A DNA stretch of 64,000 bases from an uncultured Campylobacterales bacterium (GTDB lineage: Bacteria > Campylobacterota > Campylobacteria > Campylobacterales > Arcobacteraceae): positions 1 to 64,000 of the forward strand of contig CANLWY010000001.1 in NCBI GenBank assembly GCA_947494995.1, read 5' to 3'. Shown here one piece after another: positions 32,812-41,083 of this stretch. Each line of letters begins with the position of its first letter. Position 1 is the first letter of the stretch. The notes under the pieces were generated by a model. The model was not told the origin of the DNA. It did not search any database and saw nothing but the letters and a program-made list of their open reading frames with translations. A program made the translations under genes and the position numbers.

Positions 32812-35064
32812 TTAAACTTTTTTAATGGTTACAAAACCATTATTAAACCCACAAGCTCCACTTAATGGATCAATATCATGACTACAGAAGTTTGTATCAC
32901 TAATACCTACATTAAAACCAATAGACCATGCTTTTGTAATATGTCCAAATCCATGATGTATAAATACCGTTTGTTCTTTAATTCTATCCGTAATCTTTAT
33001 AATATGAGCCTGTGACTCAAAACCTGTTTTCACATTTTTGATTTTTACTTTATCTTCATCTTTTAATCCAAGTTTTTTTGCATCTTTAGTATTTATCCAA
33101 AGAGGATTGTTTCCATGAACCTCCATTAAAATCCAGTTGTTTTGTGATCTTGCATGAGAGTGATTCGGGGCTCTACCCATTAATAATCTAAACTCATTTC
33201 CTTTTGGCATCTTTGGATCACTATAAATTGGAAGAGGAGAATATTCATCTCCTTTTTCTTTATATAACTCTTCAAAATCAGGAACATACAATTGAATTTT
33301 TCTAGTTGTTGTACTAAATCTTAATCTCTTACCTTCTGCATGATGATATGGATTAATATCATTAAATACTAATGTTCCGTCTTTTTCAAGTTTCTCTCTT
33401 TGATTAGGTTCTAGATGTTCTAAAAACTCTTGAGTAAACTGCGTAGGAGATTTTTCAAAATACTCTTCCACTCCAAACTTCTCTGCAATTCCTTTACAAA
33501 TATCAAACACATGCTTGGTATCATATATAGGATCTATTGCCGCTTTTCTAAGTGCGACAAGAGGAATTGCATCTTTTTGTATTAATGGAATATCATCTCT
33601 TTCTAAATATGTTGATTCAGGAAGAACAATATCTGCATAAAAAGCACTATCACTTAATTGAGTATCAATAGCCATAATAAAATCTACATTTGCCATTGCT
33701 TCAAAAAGTTTTCCATTTTCAGTTGCACCATGTTGTAAAGGGTTAGTTGCATACAGTAACCAAGCTTTAATTGGATATGGATCTTGAGTTAAAGTTGCTT
33801 CATAAAGCTTATCTGCAATTCCTAAGTTTAATGGAGCAAAAGGATAAAGTGTTCCTGCTCCATCAGCTCTTTGTACTTGAGGTTCTGAAGGATGCTCTTC
33901 ATGTGGTTTTTCAACTGGAGGTTTACTTCTAATAAACTGACCACCTGGAACTCCAACATTCCCCATGAGAGCATTTAAAATAGCAATTGCTCTTACTGTT
34001 TGAACATCATTTCCATATCTTGAGATTCTTCTTGGAGGAATTGCAATAACATTTGGTGCATCTTTGGCAAACTCCCATGCTATCTCTTCAATCTCTTTTG
34101 CTTTTATTCCTGTTTTATTTTCAGCCCACTTTGGAGTATACTGTTTTACATGTTCATGTAGTTCATTATATCCATAGCAATATTTTCTAACAAAATCTAA
34201 ATCTGCAAGATTATCTCTTAGAATTACATGTATCATTGCTAATGCTAAAGCCATATCAGTTCCAGGATTAACCTGTAACCACCTATGTGCAGTTGCAGCA
34301 GTTTCAGAACATCTTGGATCAATATAAGTTAATTTTGCACCATTTGCTAAACCTTCTACAAATCTTTCAGCCTCACCTACATGTACTGCACCAGCTAAGT
34401 TTCTTCCAAATACCAACATATGTTTAGTATTTGCCATATCATAAACCTCGTGTCCACTAACTCCAAAACCAAATGTTTTAGACCAAGCAATTTCACGAGA
34501 GCCTACACATTGAGAATAAGATGGGACAACAACATTTGGTGTTCCTAATGCAAAGGCTAAGGTATGAGCATACCTTTCGCCAGTTCCGTGCATAAAAGTA
34601 GCTAGTGTCTCTTCTCCATACTCTTCAAAAAGTCCACTTAATTTTTCATGAATATGAGTAAAGGCTTCATCCCAAGTGATTTTTTTCCATTTACCCTCAC
34701 CTCTTTTACCAACTCTTAAAAGTGGATATTGAACTCTATCTGGATCATATGTTGATTGAATACCTGCATTACCTTTAGCACAAAGTTTTCCATAATTGTT
34801 TGGATTTATTTTATTACCTTCAAGTTTTTTTATTCGTCCATCTTTTGTATAAACATCTACTCCACACTTCCAAAAACACATTTCACAGTAACTTGGAGTT
34901 TTTACTCCTCTTTCATAAGAAAAGTGTCTCATTCCTTTTACTGATTCTTGTTCTTTTGAAGCTTTCATTGGAGAGGGTAATCCAAATACACCTGCACCAC
35001 CTGCAATACTTGTAACTCCTGCAAGTTTTAAAAAACCTCTTCTTGATATATGTGTATTTCTCAT
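32812..35064 (-). CDS. Periplasmic molybdopterin oxidoreductase, Psr/Phs-like catalytic subunit
   Basis: A 750-residue enzyme from the ATG at 35064, chosen because it follows GAGGAGG; the track start at 35079 lies inside that ribosome site. Tat signal SRRGFLKLAG is at the N-terminus. The 4Fe-4S motif is CEMCFWKC...LCAKG. The probable Mo-ligand Cys is in SYSQCVGSREIAW. The C-terminal molydopterin-dinucleotide domain ends FNNGFVTIKKV. It belongs to the polysulfide/thiosulfate/DMSO reductase superfamily. The substrate is not decidable from sequence, though the adjacent rhodanese suggests a sulfur compound. Confidence 0.9.
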   Translation of the reverse strand: MRNTHISRRGFLKLAGVTSIAGGAGVFGLPSPMKASKEQESVKGMRHFSYERGVKTPSYCEMCFWKCGVDVYTKDGRIKKLEGNKINPNNYGKLCAKGNAGIQSTYDPDRVQYPLLRVGKRGEGKWKKITWDEAFTHIHEKLSGLFEEYGEETLATFMHGTGERYAHTLAFALGTPNVVVPSYSQCVGSREIAWSKTFGFGVSGHEVYDMANTKHMLVFGRNLAGAVHVGEAERFVEGLANGAKLTYIDPRCSETAATAHRWLQVNPGTDMALALAMIHVILRDNLADLDFVRKYCYGYNELHEHVKQYTPKWAENKTGIKAKEIEEIAWEFAKDAPNVIAIPPRRISRYGNDVQTVRAIAILNALMGNVGVPGGQFIRSKPPVEKPHEEHPSEPQVQRADGAGTLYPFAPLNLGIADKLYEATLTQDPYPIKAWLLYATNPLQHGATENGKLFEAMANVDFIMAIDTQLSDSAFYADIVLPESTYLERDDIPLIQKDAIPLVALRKAAIDPIYDTKHVFDICKGIAEKFGVEEYFEKSPTQFTQEFLEHLEPNQREKLEKDGTLVFNDINPYHHAEGKRLRFSTTTRKIQLYVPDFEELYKEKGDEYSPLPIYSDPKMPKGNEFRLLMGRAPNHSHARSQNNWILMEVHGNNPLWINTKDAKKLGLKDEDKVKIKNVKTGFESQAHIIKITDRIKEQTVFIHHGFGHITKAWSIGFNVGISDTNFCSHDIDPLSGACGFNNGFVTIKKV

Positions 35065-35065
35065 C

Positions 35066-36208
35066 TTAATCCTCCTCATTCATTGGTAAGTATCTATTTC
35101 CAATCTCATAAATAAGCATAGTAAGACCAATAGCACCAATAAATATAGATATTTCTGCTAATGTTGGAAAGTAAGTACCCACTTCAATTTTCTCTAAAAA
35201 TGTTGATTCCACTTTTATTAATTGTCCACCAATAATTGAGTTATATCTTGAGAAAAATACACCTATAAGGGCACATGCCCCTGCAGCTGCTACAAAAGGA
35301 AGAGATTTAAACTTTCCTATAAATAGTAAAGCAAGTGGAACTATTACTCCTATAATTATCTCAAAAAAGATATAGTTAAACTGTAAAGGACCATGAATAA
35401 CAAGATCCATACTATCAGATAATGTACTATTTCCATAAGAAGTAATAATTGCCGTCCATATATGAATAAATGATGAAGCAATAAGTAAGAACATAATCAT
35501 TTTACTAATTGCACTAATACTCTCTATTCTATTTGGTTCTTTATCTTTTCTAAGAAATAGTAAAAGAATTGCAACAGCTCCACCACAAATTAAAGCACCT
35601 AATATAAATGAGATTGTAAACTGTGATGTATGCCATAATGGTTTTGCTGCATTTACTGCAAATACCATAGATAAGGTACTATAAGCCATAATTCCTATAA
35701 TAAAACCAACAATACCTGCATAAAAAGTTGATTTTTTATCTCTTCTTAACAGTAGATATATTTCTAATGCTAAAAGAGGTGTCTCAAAAACATAAAATGT
35801 TGACATCCACCAAATTGGTGAAGTTAACTCAAAATTTAAATAATACTTTACAAATCTAAAAATCTGTAATTCAAAAGGTCCTCCAAGTTCCCAGAAAATT
35901 AGAAAAAATGCAGCAATCAAAGAAGAAAATGATAATAATGCAATATGTCTACTTCTAATATGGAACTTTTCAAACTTAAATACATGTGATAAAGTTGCAA
36001 TAACAGAAAGACCTACACTAATTCCTACAAAAAAAGCATAACCAACCAATAATAACCCAAAAGGAACCTCCCTAGACACGCCATAACTATGTTCTTGTCC
36101 ATGAAAGAATACTTGAGCTATTCCATATATACTAATAGTGAAAATAATAAAAGCCATAATGATATATGCCCCATTATTATTACGTTGTAATATAATTTTA
36201 CCTTGCAT
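35066..36208 (-). CDS. NrfD/PsrC-like quinone-binding membrane subunit
   Basis: A 380-residue polytopic protein with about nine hydrophobic segments. PFGLLLVGYAFFVGISVGLS, LGGPFELQIFRFVKYY and SPIWWMSTFYVFETPLLALE are conserved NrfD-family regions that form the quinone pocket. The track start is 36253; I use the ATG at 36208 (MQGKII), directly after AAGGAG. It anchors the molybdoenzyme and ferredoxin subunits to the membrane and exchanges electrons with menaquinone. It ends one base before the catalytic subunit start. Confidence 0.9.
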   Translation of the reverse strand: MQGKIILQRNNNGAYIIMAFIIFTISIYGIAQVFFHGQEHSYGVSREVPFGLLLVGYAFFVGISVGLSVIATLSHVFKFEKFHIRSRHIALLSFSSLIAAFFLIFWELGGPFELQIFRFVKYYLNFELTSPIWWMSTFYVFETPLLALEIYLLLRRDKKSTFYAGIVGFIIGIMAYSTLSMVFAVNAAKPLWHTSQFTISFILGALICGGAVAILLLFLRKDKEPNRIESISAISKMIMFLLIASSFIHIWTAIITSYGNSTLSDSMDLVIHGPLQFNYIFFEIIIGVIVPLALLFIGKFKSLPFVAAAGACALIGVFFSRYNSIIGGQLIKVESTFLEKIEVGTYFPTLAEISIFIGAIGLTMLIYEIGNRYLPMNEED

Positions 36209-36212
36209 TATA

Positions 36213-36755
36213 TTATCTCCTTTTACTAAGCTCTTTAAAGAAATCAAGTTCATCTTTTAGAATTAATACTATCTTTGAGTATAAACCTAAACTTGAGGCT
36301 TCATTTAAAGAAATCTCGAATTTATCTAACCAATTTAAATATTTATTCATAAATATTAAAGCTCTTTCATACTCCTTTTGTTCCAAAAGAATTGCAACAA
36401 AAGAACACATAAGAGATATATGGTCTTGTGGTAAATTTACATTTTGTAAATCAACAATAAAACCACTCTCTTTATAAAAAACATTTATTTTAATAAAAGT
36501 TTTTCCCATCATTTTCCCATCTATCCACCATGAAGCATTGGGAACAGTTTTATTTGAAGACGAATTTATACTAAACAGCTGTATGTATTCTGACTCCAAT
36601 AACTCAAGAGACAATGAGAAGTTTTCTAACTCCTCATTACCTACAAGCTCTCCAAGATATCTCATGCTCTCAGGAATATCCTCATTAGGATAATTAAAAG
36701 CTTTTGCACATAAGTCAAGAATTGATATAGCTTTAGATATTCTTTGAGCATTCAT
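36213..36755 (-). CDS. TorD-family molybdoenzyme chaperone
   Basis: A 180-residue cytoplasmic helical protein. ELLESEYIQLFSI and VPNASWWIDGK match the TorD/DmsD core (E..Y..LF, P..S.W), followed by LPQDHISLMCSFVAILLEQK. It binds the Tat signal of the molybdoenzyme and helps cofactor loading. It is encoded four bases before the NrfD subunit, so it is dedicated to this enzyme. Confidence 0.85.
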   Translation of the reverse strand: MNAQRISKAISILDLCAKAFNYPNEDIPESMRYLGELVGNEELENFSLSLELLESEYIQLFSINSSSNKTVPNASWWIDGKMMGKTFIKINVFYKESGFIVDLQNVNLPQDHISLMCSFVAILLEQKEYERALIFMNKYLNWLDKFEISLNEASSLGLYSKIVLILKDELDFFKELSKRR

Positions 36756-36758
36756 ATA

Positions 36759-37679
36759 TTAAATATCACCTTTTACAAGTTTTCTTTTAGGCATTCTTGT
36801 ATAATCAATCATTGAACCATCATATACTTTTGCATTTTGTACGCCTGCTAAATATTTACCTGCAAACCAAGCTCCTGATGCATACCATCCTGAATTGCAA
36901 TACCAAATTATTGGATCTTTAAGATTTACCTTTGCAGCTTCAACAGTTGCTTTTGCACCTTGTGCATCTAAATATGTAACACCATCAACTACTTTTGTAT
37001 AATTCCCAACAAATAGTGCTTTAGCACCAGGTAAATGTCCTTTTTTAAGAACTTTTTTGTGTTTATCAGTTCCATTTACGTGTACAGTTGGTCTTGTATC
37101 AACTAATTGTGCTGTTTGAATTTCTACTGCAGAATCAATATCACCAATATTGGCAACATTTTCAATATTCATATTAGTAATCTTCCAATTAGTTTTTTTA
37201 GGTTTAACTTTTTTATTATCAACGGCATTACCTGCTTTTTCCCATGCTGCAAATCCACCATTTAAAATAGCTGTATTTTTAATACCATAATATTCAGAGA
37301 CAAATACACCAAGCCCAGCAATTGTATAACTATCATTTTCTTTTCCATCAGAATAGAAAACAATTGCACTATCTTTTGTTACTCCACTTTTTTTCATTAG
37401 CCTTGTAAAAGTTAATGGCGCACCAATATATCCAGGAACATCCTTATATCTTGTCTCTCTAAAATCTTTTACTGCCCACTTAATTGCACCTGGAATATGA
37501 GATTTAGAATACGCTTTCTCATCTTTTCTAATATCAACAATAACTAAATCTTTATCCGCCATATTAGTTTTAAGCCATGTTGCATCCACTAACTTATTAT
37601 TTGGTAAGTCTAATGCAAACGAAGAAATCGCACATATACTTGAGGCTACCAACACTCCTAAAATTTTACTTTTTAACAT
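36759..37679 (-). CDS. Periplasmic two-domain rhodanese
   Basis: A 306-residue protein with a signal peptide (LGVLVASSICAISSFA) and two rhodanese domains (about 25-155 and 180-295). The first lacks a catalytic Cys (VFYSDGKEN); the second has it in WYCNSGWYASG. Tandem rhodaneses with an inactive first domain are typical of thiosulfate or mercaptopyruvate sulfurtransferases. Being first in the operon and exported, it may make or bind sulfane sulfur/polysulfide for the molybdoenzyme. That substrate link is inferred. Confidence 0.88.
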   Translation of the reverse strand: MLKSKILGVLVASSICAISSFALDLPNNKLVDATWLKTNMADKDLVIVDIRKDEKAYSKSHIPGAIKWAVKDFRETRYKDVPGYIGAPLTFTRLMKKSGVTKDSAIVFYSDGKENDSYTIAGLGVFVSEYYGIKNTAILNGGFAAWEKAGNAVDNKKVKPKKTNWKITNMNIENVANIGDIDSAVEIQTAQLVDTRPTVHVNGTDKHKKVLKKGHLPGAKALFVGNYTKVVDGVTYLDAQGAKATVEAAKVNLKDPIIWYCNSGWYASGAWFAGKYLAGVQNAKVYDGSMIDYTRMPKRKLVKGDI

Positions 37680-37720
37680 TCTCTATCCTTTTAAATGAAT
37701 TTTCATTCAGGAAGTTTAAC

Positions 37721-37747
37721 AATGTTGCGTAAATTTAACGTAACATT
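37721..37747. promoter_or_regulatory. Palindromic operator candidate upstream of the respiratory operon
   Basis: AATGTTGCGT-AAATTTA-ACGTAACATT is an inverted repeat of ten bases per arm with one mismatch. It lies 42 bases before the rhodanese ATG, a usual place for an activator or repressor. It does not match the FNR consensus. The adjacent response regulator is a candidate binder, but that is a guess. Confidence 0.5.
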
Positions 37748-38073
37748 AAAAATTTAAATTAGTTTTAACTAGTTCTAGAGAAAAATAAATGGCAAAATAC
37801 TTTTAATTCATACTAAATATATCAAGAAAATGAGAAAAAACAGCATTTTATATCATACTATTCTAATCAACTTTACTGTTTTTTAACTTTTTTTTAAAAA
37901 AATTTGAAAATTTTTCTATTCTACCCAATAAAAATAGTCAATTTTTTATAAAGCCTTATATAATCGAACTCATAAGCTACTTATTAAACTCTAAAAAGCA
38001 CTCTTTTTAACTACACAAACAGTAAACATAAGCAATTTTGTAAAGAATATTCAAATAAATATGATTAAAACAC

Positions 38074-38102
38074 TTGACATTAGAAAAAAAATCTATTACA
38101 AT
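38074..38102 (+). promoter_or_regulatory. Consensus sigma-70 promoter for metY
   Basis: TTGACA (38074-38079), a 17-base spacer, and TACAAT (38097-38102). The start codon follows 43 bases later with AAAAAGGAAAA as ribosome site. A perfect -35 box is rare in Campylobacterota, whose promoters usually rely on the -10 box and AT-rich periodicity, so this operon may be strongly expressed unless repressed. Confidence 0.75.
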
Positions 38103-38145
38103 TTCACCATACAAAAACAAAACGAAATAAAAAAAAGGAAAAAAA

Positions 38146-39417
38146 ATGCAAAAAGAGACGATTGCAGTACACGGAGGCTATAACAACAAAGAAGGTTGGG
38201 GAACAATGGCCGTTCCTATTGCACAAACTACAGCATATGCATTTAGAGATGCTGAACATGCAGCTAACCTTTTCGCACTAAAAGAGCTAGGACCTATTTA
38301 TACAAGATTAAATAATCCTACTACTGATGTGTTAGAGCAAAGAATTGCTCAACTTGAAGGTGGAGCTGGCGCTTTATGTGTATCTTCAGGTCAATCAGCA
38401 ATCTTCTATGCAATTGCAAACGTAGCAGAAGCTGGAGATAACATCTTAATTTCTGATAAGTTATATGGTGGAGCAGTTACATTATTAACTCATACTATTA
38501 AAAGATTTGGAATTTCTGCTAAAGTATTTAAAAGTGCAGACGCTTCAGACTTAGAAGAACAAATTGATGAAAATACAAAAGCAATTTTCTTTGAATCTTT
38601 ATCAAACCCACAAATTGCTATTGCAGATGTGGAAGCAATTGTTGAGATTGCTAAGAGAAATGGTGTTTTAACTATTTGTGATAATACAGTTGCTAGTGCA
38701 GCACTATTTAATCCTATTTCATGGGGTGTAGATGTTGTAGTTCACTCAACTTCAAAATACACAAATGGTCAAGGTACAGCAATCGGTGGTGTTATTGTTG
38801 AAAGAGATGGTTTAGCAGAATTTTTTAAAGAGAACTCAAAAAGATATTATCACTTTGTTGAGCCAGATGCATCTTATCATGGATTAGTTTATGTAGATGT
38901 ACCTCTTCCAAACTTCACATTAAGAGCTAGATTAGCACTTTTAAGAGATATTGGAGCTACACAATCTCCTCATAACTCTTGGTTGCTATTACAAACAATT
39001 GAAACTTTAGGTTTAAGAGTTGATAAACACTCTGATAACGCTTTAGAAATTGCAAAATATTTAGAATCAAATCCAAAAGTTAAATCAGTTAACTATCCAG
39101 GATTAGAATCAAATGCAGATTATGATAAAGCACAAAAATATTTCAAAGATGGAAAAGCTTCAGGGCTTATCTCTTTTGAAACAGAAGATTATGAGTCAGC
39201 TAAAGCTGTAATTGATGCAGCAAAACTGTTCTCAGTTGTAGTTAATATTGGAGATTCAAAATCTCTAATTGTACACCCAGCATCAACTACTCACTCTCAA
39301 ATGAATGAGCAAGAGTTAAAAGATGCAGGAATTAATCCTACAACGGTTAGGTTATCAATTGGTTTAGAAAATCCAAAAGATTTAATTGAAGATTTAGAAC
39401 AAGCATTAGGAAAATAA
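38146..39417 (+). CDS. metY: O-acetylhomoserine sulfhydrylase
   Basis: A PLP enzyme of the Cys/Met-metabolism family (423 aa). The PLP lysine is in VVHSTSKYTNGQG, and the N-terminal ETIAVHGGYNNKEGWGTMAVPI block and the length (longer than MetB/MetC) fit MetY. It condenses O-acetylhomoserine with sulfide to give homocysteine, the direct sulfhydrylation route to methionine. It is first in a long sulfur-assimilation operon; the Rrf2 gene follows after one base. Confidence 0.93.
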   Translation: MQKETIAVHGGYNNKEGWGTMAVPIAQTTAYAFRDAEHAANLFALKELGPIYTRLNNPTTDVLEQRIAQLEGGAGALCVSSGQSAIFYAIANVAEAGDNILISDKLYGGAVTLLTHTIKRFGISAKVFKSADASDLEEQIDENTKAIFFESLSNPQIAIADVEAIVEIAKRNGVLTICDNTVASAALFNPISWGVDVVVHSTSKYTNGQGTAIGGVIVERDGLAEFFKENSKRYYHFVEPDASYHGLVYVDVPLPNFTLRARLALLRDIGATQSPHNSWLLLQTIETLGLRVDKHSDNALEIAKYLESNPKVKSVNYPGLESNADYDKAQKYFKDGKASGLISFETEDYESAKAVIDAAKLFSVVVNIGDSKSLIVHPASTTHSQMNEQELKDAGINPTTVRLSIGLENPKDLIEDLEQALGK

Positions 39418-39418
39418 G

Positions 39419-39832
39419 ATGCCACTAATATCTACAAAAGGAGTATATGGATTAACAGCCATGTACGAGTTAAGTAAACATGACAAAGAGACTCCCATGC
39501 AAATTAAGGAGATCTCTTCAAATGCAGATATTCCTCAAAACTACTTAGAACAACTTCTAAGTAAACTTAGACGAGCAGAGCTTGTAAAAAGTATCAGAGG
39601 AGCAAGAGGCGGTTATATCTTAGCAGGAGATGCAAAAGATATTTTAGTAAAAGATATTCTTATTGCTTTAGAGGGAGATTTAAAAGTTGCCGACTCAAAA
39701 ACAAAGAGTCCTGCTTTAAATATCTTTTTTGATGAAGCAAAAGAGAATACAAAAAAGATTTTTGATTTAAGTTTATCACAATTAGATGATTATGAAGACA
39801 AATACAACGAAGTATTACACTATAGTATATAA
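39419..39832 (+). CDS. Rrf2-family regulator without cysteines (CymR-like)
   Basis: A 137-residue Rrf2 protein. The winged-helix N-terminus (VYGLTAMYELSK, IPQNYLEQLLSKLRRAELV, GARGGY) is clear. There is no cysteine anywhere, so it cannot hold the Fe-S cluster of IscR or NsrR. That matches CymR of Bacillus, which senses cysteine status by binding CysK. Here cysK is the next gene (20-base gap). Regulation of this operon by a CysK-linked switch is inferred. Confidence 0.88.
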   Translation: MPLISTKGVYGLTAMYELSKHDKETPMQIKEISSNADIPQNYLEQLLSKLRRAELVKSIRGARGGYILAGDAKDILVKDILIALEGDLKVADSKTKSPALNIFFDEAKENTKKIFDLSLSQLDDYEDKYNEVLHYSI

Positions 39833-39852
39833 AAAAGGAAAAGGAAAATAAA

Positions 39853-40779
39853 ATGAAATTTGCACAAAATGTTACAGAATTAATTGGAAATACACCATTA
39901 GTAAAATTACAAAAGGCTAGTAAAGAGACTGAAACAACAGTTCTTGGAAAATGTGAGTTTATGAACCCAACTCACTCAGTTAAAGACAGAATTGGTACAA
40001 ATATGATTAAAACAGCTTTAGAGCAAGGTTTAATCAATGAAAATACAACAGTAATTGAACCAACATCAGGGAATACTGGTATTGCTCTAGCTTCTGTATG
40101 TGCAGGACTTGGAATTAAACTTATCCTTACAATGCCTTCTTCAATGAGTATTGAAAGAAGAAAGCTTTTAAAAGCTTTAGGTGCAGAGCTTGTATTAACT
40201 GAGCCAGAAAAAGGAATGAAAGGTGCAATTGATAAAGCATCAGAATTAGCTGAGACTATTGAAGATTCATTTATTCCTCAACAGTTTAACAATGGAGCAA
40301 ACCCTGATATCCATAGAAAAACTACAGCAAAAGAGATTTTAGCTGATACAGATGGAAAGATTGACATCTTAGTTGCAGCTATTGGTACAGGTGGTTCTAT
40401 TACTGGTATTGGTGAAGTTTTAAAAGAGCATAACCCAAATATTGAAATCATTGCAGTTGAGCCTGAAGCATCTCCAGTTTTAAGTGGAGGTAAACCAGGA
40501 CCACATAGAATTCAAGGTATTGGTGCAGGTTTTGTTCCAAATGTATTAAATACTGATCTTTTCAAAGAAGTTGTAAAAGTTTCAAATGAAGATGCAATTG
40601 CAACTTCAAGAGAGTTAGCAAGTAACGAAGGTCTTTTAGTTGGAATTTCTGCTGGTGCAAATGTATTTGCAGCTACACAAATTGCTTCTAAAGAAGAAAA
40701 TAAAGGTAAAACGATTGTTACAATTTTATGTGACACAGGTGAGAGATATCTTAGTTCAGGACTTTATGACGATGAGTAG
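39853..40779 (+). CDS. cysK: Cysteine synthase (O-acetylserine sulfhydrylase)
   Basis: A 308-residue PLP enzyme. The PLP lysine is in NPTHSVKDRIG, the substrate loop is TSGNTG, the phosphate loop is GTGGSITG and the C-terminal CDTGERYLSSGLY is typical of CysK. It makes cysteine from O-acetylserine and sulfide. Its position between a CymR-like regulator and the APS-reductase genes places it at the end point of sulfate assimilation. Confidence 0.96.
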   Translation: MKFAQNVTELIGNTPLVKLQKASKETETTVLGKCEFMNPTHSVKDRIGTNMIKTALEQGLINENTTVIEPTSGNTGIALASVCAGLGIKLILTMPSSMSIERRKLLKALGAELVLTEPEKGMKGAIDKASELAETIEDSFIPQQFNNGANPDIHRKTTAKEILADTDGKIDILVAAIGTGGSITGIGEVLKEHNPNIEIIAVEPEASPVLSGGKPGPHRIQGIGAGFVPNVLNTDLFKEVVKVSNEDAIATSRELASNEGLLVGISAGANVFAATQIASKEENKGKTIVTILCDTGERYLSSGLYDDE

Positions 40780-40819
40780 AAATACTCATCCTCTCATAAT
40801 CACCTAAAATAATGAGAGG
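40771..40819 (+). promoter_or_regulatory. Two hairpins between cysK and the DUF2061 gene
   Basis: GATGAGTA/TACTCATC (40771-40790) contains the cysK stop. CCTCTCAT/ATGAGAGG (40790-40819) follows at once and includes the GAGAGG ribosome site of the DUF2061 gene. The first may attenuate or end the transcript; the second could hide that ribosome site. Confidence 0.5.
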
Positions 40820-40825
40820 TTAAAA

Positions 40826-41050
40826 ATGGCAGAAAAAGCATACAGATCTGTTGCAAAAACTGTCTCTTGGCGAACAGTTGGAACTCTTGATACTATAATT
40901 ATTTCATACTTTATTACTGGTAATTTAGCAATGGCAGCCTCAATTGGTAGTATTGAGCTTGTTACGAAAATGGTATTGTACTACTTTCATGAAAGAGCTT
41001 GGAATAAGATCTCTTTTGGAAAAGTAAAAGAACCGGATTATCAGATTTAA
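40826..41050 (+). CDS. DUF2061 membrane protein
   Basis: A 74-residue protein with two hydrophobic segments. The family signature VAKTVSWRTVGTLDTIIISYFITG opens it and KMVLYYFHERAWNKISFG closes it. DUF2061 proteins are commonly found inside sulfate-assimilation operons next to cysH/cysD/cysN and may assist sulfate or thiosulfate handling at the membrane, but no function has been shown. The context here is typical. Confidence 0.9.
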   Translation: MAEKAYRSVAKTVSWRTVGTLDTIIISYFITGNLAMAASIGSIELVTKMVLYYFHERAWNKISFGKVKEPDYQI

Positions 41051-41083
41051 ATGATAACAATAATAATTATGGATAATAACTAG

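Larger units (their letters stand above)
37680..38145. other. Divergent intergenic region, 466 bases
   Basis: The control region between the leftward respiratory operon and the rightward metY operon. It holds AATGAA-TT-TTCATT (37694-37707), a longer palindrome (37721-37747) near the respiratory start, and a consensus promoter (38074-38102) for metY. The middle (about 37750-38060) is very AT-rich, with no ORF I can support and no clear RNA structure. Confidence 0.7.
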
